The notes under the pieces were generated by a model that saw only the letters and a program-made list of their open reading frames with translations, ran no database searches and was not told where the DNA came from. Both the position numbers and the translations under genes were made by a program. This document shows positions 1 to 11,417 of a stretch of 64,000 nt of DNA, in pieces; the first letter of the stretch is position 1, and every line of letters begins with the position of its first letter. Origin of the DNA: Paramacrobiotus metropolitanus (Eukaryota > Tardigrada > Eutardigrada > Parachela > Macrobiotidae). Location of the stretch: NCBI RefSeq assembly GCF_019649055.1, contig NW_026570277.1, forward strand, positions 1 through 64,000, written 5' to 3'.

Positions 1-598
1 TTTCAAAGTACTGATGCACCAAAGTGGCCTTCCCGAACATCCCCAAACAAGCCGAAACAGATGATTGAGCACTGAGACACCTGGAAAGTACTGTAGTACT
101 TTGAAAGTAGAGCAGTGCTTTGAGAGTGCTTTAATGCTTCCTCAGTACTGATGCACCAAAATGGAAAAAATGTACAATTTGGAGATACATAAATTTCCCG
201 AATTTTTTTTTGCAGAAAACAAAGTAATCAAATGAAATATTAATAGTTATTAATGCTGGTATATTGCTTTGACAGTTATTTCGCTGTATTTTGGCAAATC
301 GGCATTTCATTTTATCAGTTCTCCACAAAAAAAAACATATATGCCATAATTTTCAAAAATAAATTTTTCTCTTCAAACATTCCAAATATTCGAAGCCGGT
401 TTCATTTTGAAATTAATTTGATTTTATCGCTTAAGACGTGAAACATTTGAATTTCTGACTCACAAGTCAGTCAACAAAATTATATCACTTTTTTGAACAG
501 TAGGTTTTTAATAAATAATTTTCGTTATGTAGAATTTTTTTACTGATCATAAATTAACTGTTGATACACACAGAAATCTTAACTGATTTCACTCATTA
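1..598. other. AT-rich stretch without a supported gene
   Basis: No convincing coding exon is visible. A 17-base direct repeat, agtactgatgcaccaaa, occurs near 7 and again near 145, surrounded by recurring agtact/ctttgaaagt words, which suggests a decayed low-copy repeat. The missing exons for TM6-TM7 of the receptor upstream on the minus strand would be expected here, but I could not find them. Confidence 0.4.
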
Positions 599-649
599 TT
601 ATCGTATAATTCTGTGCGCTATTTCTTCATTAATAACTTTAGCACCCAC

Positions 650-1294
650 CTTATTTCGCTGACTTTGCTTGATCCAGATCAGCGGAAACGCGCCCAACAT
701 TCCAAACAGACAAATTACACTCAACAGCTGCACCAGCACCAGCCACGCCCGCTGTCCTGGAATCCCCGTCACATCCGTCCAACACCCGTACTCCGCTTCA
801 GGCTTTCGATAAAACAGCGCGTCCATCACGACTTCCGGCAAAGCGACCACATGCGCCAGCGCCCAGGTGGCGCCACAGCATAGAAACGCCGTGGTGAAAT
901 TGTGCCGGCGCCGGAAGGACAGCGGCCGCCACAACGCCTACACCCGGTTGCCGGCGATCAAGAGGTGCGTGCTCATCTGCACCAGGGATGACACCCAGAT
1001 CCCGTACATATACACCGTGCAACTGGCCCGGCTGAGCACCCACTTGGCGTCCGGGTAGAGTTTGGAGGAGAAGTTGAAGGGCCCAGTGAGGGCGCAGAAG
1101 ACCACGTTGGATAAAAGGAGGTTGGTGAGGTACAAGTCAAACGCCAACCACGTGTGCGAACGGGGCAGGAAGCTGAGGAGAAGGAGGAGGTTGAGGAGCA
1201 GGGAGAAGATGCTGCAGGAGAGGGAGTTGATGGCGGACCAGCTCCAGTCAGGGGTTAGACTGATGGTGGTTTTGAGGTGGTCAGTGGCGTTCAT
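650..1294 (-). pseudogene. Rhodopsin-class GPCR, TM1-TM5 exon with in-frame stop
   Basis: The minus-strand frame from the ATG at 1294 encodes a class A G protein-coupled receptor, an integral plasma-membrane sensor. TM1 lies near residues 25-45 and TM2 near 55-75. TM3 begins with the conserved cysteine (RASCTVY) and ends in NRV where the DRY motif belongs. TM4 contains the conserved tryptophan (CCGATWALAH), the second extracellular loop has the partner cysteine (EYGCW), and TM5 follows. A TAG stop at 938-940 falls two codons after the arginine of the DRY position, and the frame resumes immediately with ALWRP, as in intact receptors. A good splice donor (AAG followed by GTGGGT) closes the exon at 650, exactly 215 codons after the ATG. 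No TM6-TM7 exon was found. A recent pseudogene fits best; stop readthrough or a sequencing error are alternatives. Confidence 0.7.
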
Positions 1295-1599
1295 GGTGGT
1301 TTATCTATTCGCGACCGAATCTACAATGTGCCCACGTTGAAAGCCAGCAAAGGAGTCTATACCACGATGAAGCGTCGGAAAGGAATTAATAATTCATGGC
1401 GGATGGCGACATAGATAAGTAGCCGATGTTGCTGTGGTCAGTGGCCAGTGCCGATATTCTAGATCAATCTAGTCGCAATCGAATCCACGATGTATCCACG
1501 TTGAAAGCAAGTAATGCCTATAATATGCCCCAGTGCTCCATCACGACTTGAATTTGCTCGACGTCGATAAACAAACTGAAATAATTTAAAGAAGCGTAA

Positions 1600-1860
1600 A
1601 TACTTGTAAATGCAAGCACCAGTGGTGCACAAAAATATGCACCATAATGTACATAAACATGCACCATAATATAAGGGGCATATATGGGGCAGAGTAGCAA
1701 GCGGCGAAGGAGCATGATAGATACTATACAAATGAGCGACGATAGATAGTAGATACTGTACAATAACTGACAATTGTGAGGTAAGTAGTGGTCAAGTTCA
1801 TGGTGCACAAAACATACGATGCATGCACCAGTGGTGCATAAATATGCACCGTTGGTACGG
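1600..1860. repeat. Clustered tgcacc-type short repeats
   Basis: The words tgcaccagtggtgca and aaatatgcacc recur near 1614-1650 and 1826-1850, and atgcaccataat recurs near 1650 and 1670. The palindromic core tgcaccagtggtgca makes this look like a transposon end or a small satellite. The open frame across it on the minus strand is repetitive and is not proposed as a gene. Confidence 0.4.
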
Positions 1861-2600
1861 ATCTTTACTGGTGCCATAACATTATACCCGACCTCAGGTC
1901 GGACATCAGAAGTCACCGATAACAGGTCGGTGAAGGATGACGAAACTGAAGACTGGGATTGGAAACGACCTCGAGATGGACGAATTCGACTTGACGGGAC
2001 TTGTATAGCCCCACATGGGCCTAAAACAGTATAAGTCCCCGAAGTCGACCATGGAGGCACGTTATCACGGACCTCAAGTCGGATATCCATCCCAACCGAC
2101 AAAACGTCCGATGACAACAGTGAATCATCAGACGATGGAAGAAGCAACAATTTCCGACCGGACCTTCGAGCCAGTTCGCCTCGAAAAAGTCATAACCAGG
2201 ATCGTGGTAGCAGATTTAACGGTTTTAGCCGACCACATTACCGGCGTTACCACTTGGCGACCACAGAAGTCGCATGACACAAGTACGGTTTTGTCCGACT
2301 TGAACTTTGGAATTCGGGACTTAGCCGGAATCCCTTGCCGCCTGTCAACTTACCGTTAGGCCGACCTTGGTCAACCGACCTCGGTCCAACTCCCCTATTC
2401 AGAGAGGATGCTTCGGCGTTCGCAACAGCGACAGTGCCTATCTCTTAGGAAGGGACGAATACGAGTCGGACGTAAGTGTCAGCCGTGCTTACCCGACCTC
2501 GGACAAAATTACCGGTTATGTTGGGTAACCCGGGAACCGACGCCCCGGACATGAAACATCGGATTGCATTCAGACAGGAGACCACGCGGACGTCATCCTA
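1860..2600 (+). other. Decayed Ser/Asp/Arg-rich frame with recurring gtcgg/cgacc words
   Basis: This GC-richer block is dense in gtcgg and ccgac words. One plus frame reads as a hydrophilic protein rich in Ser, Asp and Arg (for example DDNSESSDDGRSNNFRPD near 2110-2170), but several stops interrupt it, at about 2030 and 2275 among others. It could be the remains of a retroelement gag-like region or other repeat-derived sequence. No catalytic domain can be seen and no function is proposed. Confidence 0.25.
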
Positions 2601-3144
2601 GTCGGAAAGCCCCCGGACAGTTCTCTTTTAATAATTTTCTACCTTTTCTAACAGAAGGAATTGTATTTTACTTAGAATCTCTAACCAGATCTGTTTTGCG
2701 TTACTTTTTGCTCACTGGAATTGTGATGAAATTTTATTACATTTTTCTTTCGCGCTGTTTAACCGTCATTACACTTTTCTTTTTACGTTCTCCGATGCCA
2801 ACAGAAGCAAGATGCCGGCCAACAGAAGCGTTACCGGTCCAACGAAACGCCCGAGCGGCTCCAGATTTTCGGCCGTGAGTTGTTTGCCTCTCATGGGTCT
2901 GGAAGTGAAGGATGGGAGGGTCAACAGGACACCGGATTCCGACTGCAAGAGGACGCGTACTGGCGACCCCACATGGGTCGACCGGAGAGGTGCGACACTG
3001 GCGCGGTACTGAGTCGGAGCATCCTCGCAGGAGCTCGGATTCCCGCCCAGAGGCATGTTAGAGGCACGACAGCCTTCGTGGTAGGTACGCCACTTTGCGT
3101 ATGCGTACCAACGCACACATGCTGATTCGCCCTCTCTTGTACCG

Positions 3145-3930
3145 GTAGGGTTGTCATCACGTCGTCACACAGTTTCACAATCACGCCGTTTTCCTGCTCA
3201 CAATCCCATCATGCCGAACAATTGCAGGCGTGATAAAAAAATGTGATGAGTGATGGGACGGTGATGTGATGGGATGAATTTTTATTGTTAAAAATGAAAG
3301 GTCAAAATCCGTTACCTAAACTATAGCTCTTCGACAGTGCATACATTTTTAGCAACATTTTTAACAAATTCTGTGTTAGAGCAGTTTAGAAACGAGAAAT
3401 GCGAAAAGATGCAAAAGCATACTTTGAATGACTTGGTTCGCCTCTGGTTTGGTTTGATTTAATTTTAAAATACACGTATTTGCAAAAACTTGTAGCAATT
3501 TAATACCGTCTTTGTGATTTAGCGGTATTTGATTTTGTGAATTATCTGGCAAAGTGGCCGGAAATTGCGATGCTCAAGTGACCGTTGAGGAAGATGTTCA
3601 TAAGATACTTGACGTAATACACCAGCGGCTTCTTACTTTTTGCGAACCGCTGCAAAACTGCGAGAACCATAAGACTTCGTTGCTTGCAGCTTTTGACTTT
3701 GGACGGTTGTCAACTTGTTGTAGTTTAATTAGTTGCGTCGGTTTTTTGTCCACGTTTTTGAAAGGTATCTTTCTTGAAAACAGTTAGCATAAAATTTTGA
3801 ATTTTTTGTTATGAAAAATGTGTCCGAAATTATTCAATAAATTAATAATCTATCCCATCAATCACATCACTTCCTGTTCACATTCCCATCACATCCCACC
3901 TCCAAAACCTTGGTGGGATGACAACCCTAC
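3145..3930. mobile_element. hAT-like non-autonomous DNA transposon, about 786 bp
   Basis: Exact 14-base terminal inverted repeats bound the element: gtagggttgtcatc at 3145-3158 and its reverse complement at 3917-3930. Both flanks carry ttgtac next to the ends, consistent with a decayed 8-bp target duplication (ttgtaccg versus ttgtacgt), the size hAT transposases make. Subterminal sequence is rich in gatgggat/atcccatc words in opposite orientations at the two ends. The interior holds a 77-codon frame (3554-3787) with no recognisable transposase motif, so the copy depends on a transposase elsewhere. Confidence 0.65.
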
Positions 3931-3937
3931 TTGTACG

Positions 3938-4559
3938 TACGTGAGTGGCTGCACTTCACTCTCAGCCTAGCGGATCTACCGCGTGCGCACTCACTGAGCA
4001 TACTTGCTCTCTCGTTCCTCTCTCTCGCTGTATGACTCAGCGCTTATACGCTCGTGTTGGATACGAATCCAGTCTGCGCATCACATTCCACATGTCTGGA
4101 CAGCATGACGTTGCCGCCAGCACTTCTTTCTCTACATTTTATTACGCTCAAGCACTTGATCTCAGCAAATTTGACATGCTGATTTTCATGCCAGACATTG
4201 GCTGCATTATTCTTTCTCCCGCAATCACGCGGTATTTGCTCCACTTTATTTGTCAATAAAGATCACTGTGAGCTCCCTGCGCTTGCCTGTCACAGGTCTG
4301 GCATTAAATCTGGATGCGTCTTGCACGGTCTTAATCCTCCAACAATATTCACTGCTAAATCACCACCTATGGCACGGTTCGTACACGTTGAATTTTTCAG
4401 GGCATTTTTTTTGTTTTTAGATTTGTATGCACAATTTGCCACAGAATCCTCTACGTAATTTTTTTGTATCCTCACCCATTTTTAGCCAATTCCTGTTTTT
4501 GTTAGTTCGCCCTATCTCAACGTATCCTTGCAAGTGTCCTTTAAGCACCAGTATCCCGC
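3938..4559. other. Intergenic, no supported gene
   Basis: Plus-strand frames of 86-104 codons occur here but have no recognisable domain, no splice-bounded structure and unremarkable composition. I regard them as chance frames. Confidence 0.35.
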
Positions 4560-4972
4560 ATGTGTTCTATTGATAACATAAAACAGTTCAAAGGATACGT
4601 ACAATTCATAGTTTGCTCAGTTCAAGAGCAGATCTATTTCTCATTTCTTTTACCACCGAGAAATATACCCGGGTTGTTATACTGCATTATGTCAAGCAAA
4701 TGCCACGCGTATGACGTTTTGCTGTCTGCCATTATCGGACTTTGGATCGCTCCATACGAGCATGGAGAGATCAAAATCGGCAGCCTAATTCCCGCGCGGA
4801 CACTCCAACAGCTTATCGACACTTTTAAGGATGAACAAAGCCGTGTACTCCACTATCCCTGGCCAAACTGAAGTCTTTAATTGAGGAACAGACGATGCCT
4901 ATTATGGGCCGTTTAGCGAATCAGACCATCGAACAGCAAAATCGAATTCTTGAATTGGAACGTCAACAGTGA
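4560..4972 (+). pseudogene. Possible decayed coding remnant with coiled-coil end
   Basis: A 103-codon frame (4560-4871) contains a plausible coding stretch (LIPARTLQQLIDTFKDEQSR). Near 4850 a different plus frame continues as LAKLKSLIEEQ ... QQNRILELERQQ and ends at the TGA at 4970-4972. That tail has heptad-like spacing, as in a coiled coil. The two stretches read as one protein only with a frameshift or an unseen splice. I do not recognise the family. A degraded retroelement ORF1 or a lost host gene are possible. Confidence 0.25.
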
Positions 4973-5105
4973 CCCATCCTTGATAATTACCAGTTTCACA
5001 TTGTACATAAACCGTGCAAGAACGAGACAAACAGACGGCGCAGAACAACAGCGCAAGACCCGAAAGCGCCACATAGATTGTATAAGACATGCTACGACAG
5101 TAATG

Positions 5106-6224
5106 TTATTTAGTGGATTTTATGCGTTGTAAGTGAGTTTCCACAGCTGCTGCCCAAAAAGCCAGTGCACGCAGCACCAAATTTCGGCGGCTTTTCATTT
5201 GATCACCAAAGCGAAAATGTTTCAAGTCGTTGATAGATTTCGGTGGCTGCATCCTCCACCTGCGAAAATCAGCTTGCTAGCTACAGACTGTATATTGCTG
5301 ATTCCAAAGAAAATATTAAGTAATAATCCGGTGAACTTACTTTGTAAAACAAGCCAGCAAAGTTGTCCAGTAATCATTGTTTTTCCGTAAACGAAACGGT
5401 ATGATGAAGGAGGCTGAAGACTTGTTAAGAATGCCGTTCACCTTACTGATACACGAGCGTATGGCAATAAACTCAGCTGCGTCGATTGGTTGGATAAGCT
5501 TGTCGATGTGGTTGAACAACGCTAACTGCAGGTCGCAGTTACGCGGCGGTTCACGGGCGAACGAGTAGGAAAACCAGGCAATTTGACTGCTTATCCGATA
5601 GTCGCAGTCGATACGACTGCCATAGAAAAATTCATTGGTCGAACGTTCGAATGAATACCGTTTCAGCGCAAAATTCCGGCATATTTGCGATATTGTGCTC
5701 GTAATTTGTCCGGTTTCCCAGTTTAGAAGTTCGCGTGTGCCACGGATATCAGCATCTGCAACGACCAGCCAGTCTAATCGAAGGTGCAGGTAAGAGAACA
5801 GAACGGCGACCGGGGCCAGGAAATCGTGCCAGTATGGTCCGGTCAGATACACGGTTCTGGTGCTGCTCGTTACAGTCATCTGGATTCGATGCGCCAAATC
5901 GTGTGCTGATTCGCAAAGGTCGCGGTCGGGAATGATTATGGCGTCGTACTGGCGATCGGTGGACTGCAGTACTGTCCGCCAGCTGCTGGACACTCTGTGG
6001 GAAAACAACCAACAAGCTCAAACTAAGCACGCCATTTATGGGATCTCGCTCATGCGATTTATAGATAAATGTTTGCACCAGGCCAGTGGCTAATATTTAG
6101 CAGTGATTTGTTATTATTTACCTTTGGAAAGCGTTACGATCATAAATGTCCAGATAAGAAAAAGCTTCAGTTTGAGTTTCAAATGAAAGGTCCGCAAACT
6201 CCAGCCAGCTGCGGTCCGAGTCAC
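5106..6224 (-). CDS. Three-exon gene; weak resemblance to ANF-receptor ligand-binding domain
   Basis: Minus-strand exons at 6122-6224, 5341-5994 and 5106-5259 join in frame. The introns are 127 and 81 nt with clean signals (AAAG before GTAAAT; tttcccacag; AAA before GTAAGT; ttttcgcag). Together they give an open frame of about 300 residues ending in a TAA at 5106-5108; the 5' end above 6224 is not resolved. The segment YLTGPYWHDFLAPVAVLFSY followed by LDWLVVAD recalls the GP...APVA...W stretch of the periplasmic-binding-like extracellular domain in receptor guanylyl cyclases. No transmembrane, kinase-homology or cyclase part follows. The family call is an inference; the exon structure is the firmer part. 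A decoy-like secreted binding protein, a truncated receptor or an unrelated lineage-specific protein are all possible. Confidence 0.5.
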
Positions 6225-6654
6225 CTAGTTTTCACCACAGGGAAAATTACCAACCTAATCGAATACCGGCATCGCCACAATGATAAGCACTCAAAAATAA
6301 CTTTATAATATTATTAATTATAGAGCGGCAATCTGTTATAGTAAACTCAACGAAGGGAAAAATCGCAAATGTCGTAATATCCGTGAATATGCAGAAATAT
6401 TGCAGGCAGATGACGTGGTTCTTGGCATACAACCAAAAAAACGCGTGTCCAGCTTGATTATTATTATTCGTGTAATCGTGTTTATCCTCGCCAGTCACAA
6501 GCATTAATTTCGCGAACTACAAAGTACTTTTGTGTGCCGGTGTATGCCGTTTTTTAGTCAAATTAATACATAATACGGGTACGAGCAAATCTGGCTGTAT
6601 ACCCGTTGTGCGCGCAGCATTCGGTTTCTGAGAAAAATTAATTAAATACCTTGT

Positions 6655-6686
6655 TTTGAATAATCCCAATTGTGGGATTATTCAAA
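6655..6686. repeat. Perfect 14-bp stem, 4-nt loop hairpin
   Basis: The arms TTTGAATAATCCCA (6655-6668) and TGGGATTATTCAAA (6673-6686) are perfect reverse complements around the loop ATTG. It lies in AT-rich intergenic sequence upstream of nothing obvious. It could be a foldback remnant or a transcription end structure; there is no evidence for a specific role. Confidence 0.6.
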
Positions 6687-7112
6687 TAGTTTAAAATGTA
6701 CATAGAAAGCATTTAAGCGCATTATCGTGTTTAAACATTTGCAGCAAAATATTTAAATGTTATATGTATACAGCTTTTCTGAAACTTTCCTATGAAAAAC
6801 ATTCGTTTCATAAAATTCTAACAAAATACTATGGATTTAGGCTTGGTTTGGAATTGGCTACCCGTAGTTTGGAACTTTTTTAATATACAGTATTTGTATT
6901 TCGTATTTCATGGAAAACGGTTTACGAAGGTTAATAGCTGTTGAATAATGATTAACTTTTATTCATTAGATTTCGCCATAGCTCAGCAACAGGATGTTGC
7001 GCATAAATACCCTTCCGGTCAATCTACAGTTTACAGACATTTGGATAAAACGCTTGACCACCCGTATGAACAGCGTTATAAGTGTGGGTGCCATTAAGTC
7101 CAGTGTAACCTA

Positions 7113-7274
7113 CTAAAACAGCCGGAAGACGGTTATGGCGGTTAGATCACCGTCCAAATCGTCTGGGCCGCCGAAGCGTTCGCCGTAAATTTTGCTCACC
7201 CTGTCTTTTTTTGCAGTTTGGAAAGAAAAAACATTCAAAGTAAGAATCAAGTATCTGGGCTTTGCTACCAGCAT
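7113..7274 (-). CDS. Small 53-codon frame with a Kelch-like motif
   Basis: The frame runs from an ATG at 7274 to a TAG at 7113-7115. It reads MLVAKPRYLILTL at the start and ends with KIYGERFGGPDDLDGDLTAI. The IY...FGG...DL pattern resembles one blade of a Kelch beta-propeller and recalls the Kelch regions of the kinase genes at 28-34 kb. It may instead be an exon of a longer or broken gene, because a GTAGGT donor-like site sits at its stop and the overlapping frame continues downstream with TGLNGTHTYNAVHTGG. Low confidence. Confidence 0.25.
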   Translation of the reverse strand: MLVAKPRYLILTLNVFSFQTAKKDRVSKIYGERFGGPDDLDGDLTAITVFRLF

Positions 7275-7531
7275 GAAAAAGAAGTATCAGCAAAGACGTC
7301 CTTATTTTAATTCTCTGTGGTGACTAAAACGTCCGGCGGACGTGTTCCGGGATTACATAGGATATACGTACGCTCAGCTATCGGGACCTAATTAGGCGCG
7401 CTGTACTTCGGGCATTTCTCTTAAGATAGGTAAAAACTTATAATACTACATAGTTTAGTGGTGCAGCTTGAGGGTCTATTCGCAAAAATGCTCACAGTTG
7501 GGCTGAAACCGGCATCTTCTGGATATACATA

Positions 7532-8392
7532 TTATGTTTTGTGTGCCGTAGCACGCATGTTGTACTTGCCCTGTGTCCCGGCACACTGTTCTGTGGACAG
7601 TCGCGTTCGGCTGGGGGAAGGCATCGCCGAGCACTCAGTACATGGCTGCACCCAGTACCATTCCCGAACATTGTCACCGTGTAATAGATCGTCTACTCGT
7701 TTTTGCGCGGCGTTACTAAACCGTCCCCGGCTCAGCAAATGGAGTCGGCAGTCCTCTAATTTCGTCACTATGGTGCCAGTATCGCGTAACCACGATAAAT
7801 GAAACGCTCGGCAGATGATGCCACGGTGCATTAGACTGGCCACCCGGGTAGGTAACTGGAGTGCCGTTGAGCGAAATGTGCGCGGCGTGACGTTGGCCTG
7901 TGGTGAACGCGAAAAGCGGAAGCGGAGATGCACACCGCTAGCCGTTTCTTCGCTGATGACGTATTGTTCACCGCGTTCACCGGCACCCACTTGTACGTGC
8001 AGGAGCCACCAGTCGGGCAGCGTAGTGGTACTACGGAAGCAGTGCTCGTGCAGCAGTCGTGCTTTCCGCCACACCGCCGGTTGTCCCTCACCCTGGCTGA
8101 TTAGGGCTTCGGTGGGCTGTTGTGTCACTGTGGCCCATATAAACCCCGCTAAATTCTTCCAGAAGCCAGTTGGTTGCACCATCAATCGGTCGAAGGTTAC
8201 CAGTGTGGTCGTGGTGTCCCACAAATTCAGTTTCACGTAGAGGCCTCTATCGGTTACATCGCACACCAGGCCCCTCGTCAGGCTGCCAAAGTCACCGATG
8301 ACGTCCACCAGAAAGGATTGGGACTCTTTGCGATAGCGGAAAAGCGGTGTAGATATTAGATTCGATATCAATGGGGCATCGGGTGCCAACAT
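7532..8392 (-). CDS. Unrecognised 286-residue protein
   Basis: A single open frame from a true ATG at 8392 to the stop at 7532. No signal peptide or membrane segment is evident. The N-terminal third (FLVDVIGDFGSLTRGLVCDV, then GLYVKLNLWD) alternates as short beta strands would and faintly suggests a small barrel such as a Tudor- or agenet-type fold; that is speculation. Later parts are rich in Arg, Leu and Trp. The last 40 residues (PSPSRTRLSTEQCAG) are of lower quality, so the true exon may end earlier at a splice donor near 7580. No family recognised. Confidence 0.45.
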   Translation of the reverse strand: MLAPDAPLISNLISTPLFRYRKESQSFLVDVIGDFGSLTRGLVCDVTDRGLYVKLNLWDTTTTLVTFDRLMVQPTGFWKNLAGFIWATVTQQPTEALISQGEGQPAVWRKARLLHEHCFRSTTTLPDWWLLHVQVGAGERGEQYVISEETASGVHLRFRFSRSPQANVTPRTFRSTALQLPTRVASLMHRGIICRAFHLSWLRDTGTIVTKLEDCRLHLLSRGRFSNAAQKRVDDLLHGDNVREWYWVQPCTECSAMPSPSRTRLSTEQCAGTQGKYNMRATAHKT

Positions 8393-9702
8393 CGTGGCGT
8401 AATTACCAAAGGAACAGTGTGGTCACGGTTGTGGACTACAGGCTTTTCTGATTAAGGCGAAAGAAGCTATTACGGAAGCCAAAACGTATAGTACTGGCAC
8501 TAGACAGCAGCAGCTAAAAAGAAAATATCAGGACGGTTTAGTAATCATGGACAGCTACTGCATGCGTGTACAATACTCATTCAGCATAATGCAAAGGAAG
8601 GGTGTTCCAAAAAGGGGATAGGTTATTGTCTGTTTGAAATAACTGCAATTGAAATATTGTAAATTTTGCAAGTCGTGAAATAATGTTAGCCGCTTGCTTC
8701 CTTTCTACGACAGCTCTGCAATAGATTAGTTGGAACTTTTGGAACATGGGTAGAACAGTCGATCGATAACCGCATCAATCAACTCATGTACTGCGTGCGT
8801 TTATATGCGCCCCTGCTAACCAAGGCACTATAATAAGCCCATAGGAAGGCATGGGCAGCAAGATTGGATAAGTCATCATCCCTACAGTCTGAAGAACGGA
8901 CAGTTACCGCTGCGGCAGCGCGCGCTACAGTCTGAGTAATGCAGAGTATTTCAATGGAATATTATACAAATGTAATATGTAACATTAACACATTAGAAAC
9001 GAATGATCCAATCATGATAAATTCAATGAAGAAAAGAAATTCATTCTGTTGCTCGTAGGACAGAGCAATAATATGTGCGGCATTTGTATAATAATTATAA
9101 GTCTGATTGAGATCAGTGGATCTGATAGTACCTAAATATGCACGCAATCTGTAAATATGCAGCAAGCATAAGCAAGTGGATATTCCTATAAGCGCAATAA
9201 TAATGATAATGGAAGTTTATTGTCCTTGCAACGGAGCGGTTGCCCCCTCTAGGCTTCAGATAGCGGGAAGAAACAGAACGTAACAACAGCACCAAGAAAT
9301 AATGACATGTAAACATCAAGGTCATCGTTATGTAAAACACGAAGGAAACGTGTCAAAAACGACAAGCGTTAACCATCAGTATCACACGAGGATACAAGAA
9401 TAGAGTAGGAACTTATGTTGGGATTGCGAATAGTTTGGTGTTACCTATGTGGAAAAAGGGAGGAGACGATCGCGCTGGGGTTGATGCATAAAACCAAAAC
9501 CCACATATTACTCAAGTAATTAATGAATTTCATAAAAATTTTCGGAAAATAAAAACCGTGGGGAAAAGGAAAGCACCGACACGTACGCACGTAATCGCCT
9601 TGTAATGTCGTTTGTCAACTAATTCGCAATCACCGTGAAGTTTAGTATATAGGTGGAAACAATGTACAGTACGCAGTGAACAGGACAAAAAAAATAGTTG
9701 CA
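8393..9702. other. Intergenic, no supported gene
   Basis: Moderately AT-rich sequence without splice-bounded frames, terminal repeats or recognisable domains. Short minus frames at 8962-9340 have hydrophobic runs but nothing else in their favour. Confidence 0.4.
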
Positions 9703-10850
9703 CTAAATAATTTTTTTAACGATTTTAACAGAAGGTAGATCCTGTAGATTCACCGTCTTCAGAGCTTCGGTGAAGGTATTCAACGTGACGTAAGCAGCAG
9801 ATGGCAGCGGAAGTTCATTCCAGACTGATACAAGGCTGTTGAGATGCGATTCGTGGGTGGTGATAACCGTTCGTCCACAGATGGTTGTCGGTGCCGGTTT
9901 AATAGGACACGGGTGTTTCATAAGACGATCTGATGTCCTGGTGTTACCTGCAACAGACTCAAGCACAGCAGCCGAGAATCGAAGTGGCAAAACAACCATT
10001 TCACCCATCGGAACCACCCGAAATACTAATTTATATATGAACAACAAGGCTTTTTTCATACGACGGGTACGAAGATCATCCCACTTAAGTTCTTTCAGGC
10101 GTTCACTGTAATTCAAGAGATTGTTGCCGAGTCGTAGAGTTTTGGTGAACCTCCTTTGGCAACGTTCCATTTCATTTGTCGACTTTTTAGTGAAGGACGT
10201 ATAACAGAACAACAGTAATCGATTACGGAAAGGACAAGTGACTCGAAAAGTCGTATTCGAGCGCCGTAATCGGTGTATCGGAAAACGTGATTTATGCAGC
10301 TAATTCTTCGATCACACTTTTTGCTACATTTTCACTGTTGATCTTGAAGTCAAGTTTACGATCAACAAATATTCCTAGATGCTTAACGTGATCACACTGC
10401 GGGATGGGAGCACTGCTGATGCTGTACTGATATTCGCAAGTTGAAACTTTCTGTTTCGAGAACTGAACGTGGACAGACTTTGCAGCGTTAAGACTTAACT
10501 GTTTGCCGGTAAGCCATTCACTGAGATACGACAAGTCTTCCTGCAACAACTGAAAGTCAGACGGATGAGTAACAGGACGAAGCACTACGATGTCATCGGC
10601 GAAAACAAAAGCGACGCTTCTGTTTTTCAGTGCCCAGAGAAGATAGTTTAAAACACATATGAACAACAATGGTCCTAGCACAGAACCTTGAGGTACACCG
10701 CTGTTTACAGGTAGCGCGTCTGAAATTTCGGTGTTAGCGACAACACACTGCGTTCGATTTTTCAAGTAATTGGAAATTAAATGCACAACCTGCCTGGGAA
10801 GATTCACAGTCAGGCAATGCCATGCTTGACTGACGTGTATTGTATATATA
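9703..10850 (-). mobile_element. 5'-truncated non-LTR retrotransposon (LINE), defective
   Basis: The frame at 10292-10807 is the palm of a reverse transcriptase: GVPQGSVLGPLLF is motif B, VFADDIVVL is the catalytic motif C, and KQLSLNAAKS and HLGIFVD follow as in the thumb side of APE-type LINEs. A stop then interrupts, the link to the next part needs another frame (LFESLVLSVIDYC near 10230), and the frame at 9703-10212 carries the usual C-terminal tail (RRFTKTL, LFIYK, VWNELP). Motif A and the endonuclease are missing, so it is a dead-on-arrival 5' truncation with at least one frameshift. Jockey- or CR1-like is likely from the motif style, not proven. Confidence 0.85.
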
Positions 10851-11417
10851 TATTATATACTGCGTTGTAATTCACTGGACTATCGACCACAGACGCCCCG
10901 TGGATAGTACAGTGTAGACTGTTGTACATTCTGGCATAGGTAAACATAATATTATTGTTTTATTGTTCTACGAGTATTATTTATACGAGTACTAGCAGCG
11001 TCGTGACCGACCTTTACAACATAAAGGATGAAAATATTATCTTCGGTCTGTAGAAGCTTGACAGAACGAGTGCGCCATTCCGAGGCCTTCCGATTCCACC
11101 AAAATAACAATATTTGCCTGTAAAAAAAATAATAATATTCACTAAGAAGACTTCATACGCGCCTTTGTAGCTTAGATTTGGATGATTTTAAATTTTGACA
11201 TAGCGGAAACCTTGTTGGTTGATGTCGTGGCACACGTGGCAACTGCTAAACTTAGAAAAAAATTCAAAAAACTGTTAAGATTTGTTTTGCATGCTCCATC
11301 GACAATATAATATACCTTTTGTCAACTAAAAATGTTGCAACATCCTCATGCAAGTCACGGGTGTTGATGGTTCACTAAAGGTTTGAAAACTAGAGCAATG
11401 GACGGGTACTGTCAAAG
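10851..11417. other. Intergenic, no supported gene
   Basis: Contains a short TA-rich run (tatatatatattatata) near 10840-10860, at the 5' truncation point of the LINE. Nothing else with structure was seen. Confidence 0.4.

Noticed and set aside
1518-2150. 210-codon minus frame
   Set aside because: It consists of translated short repeats and low-complexity sequence, with no domain or splice structure.
2769-3116. 115-codon minus frame with a hydrophobic run
   Set aside because: It lacks an ATG at its start and splice support; composition follows the local repeat region.
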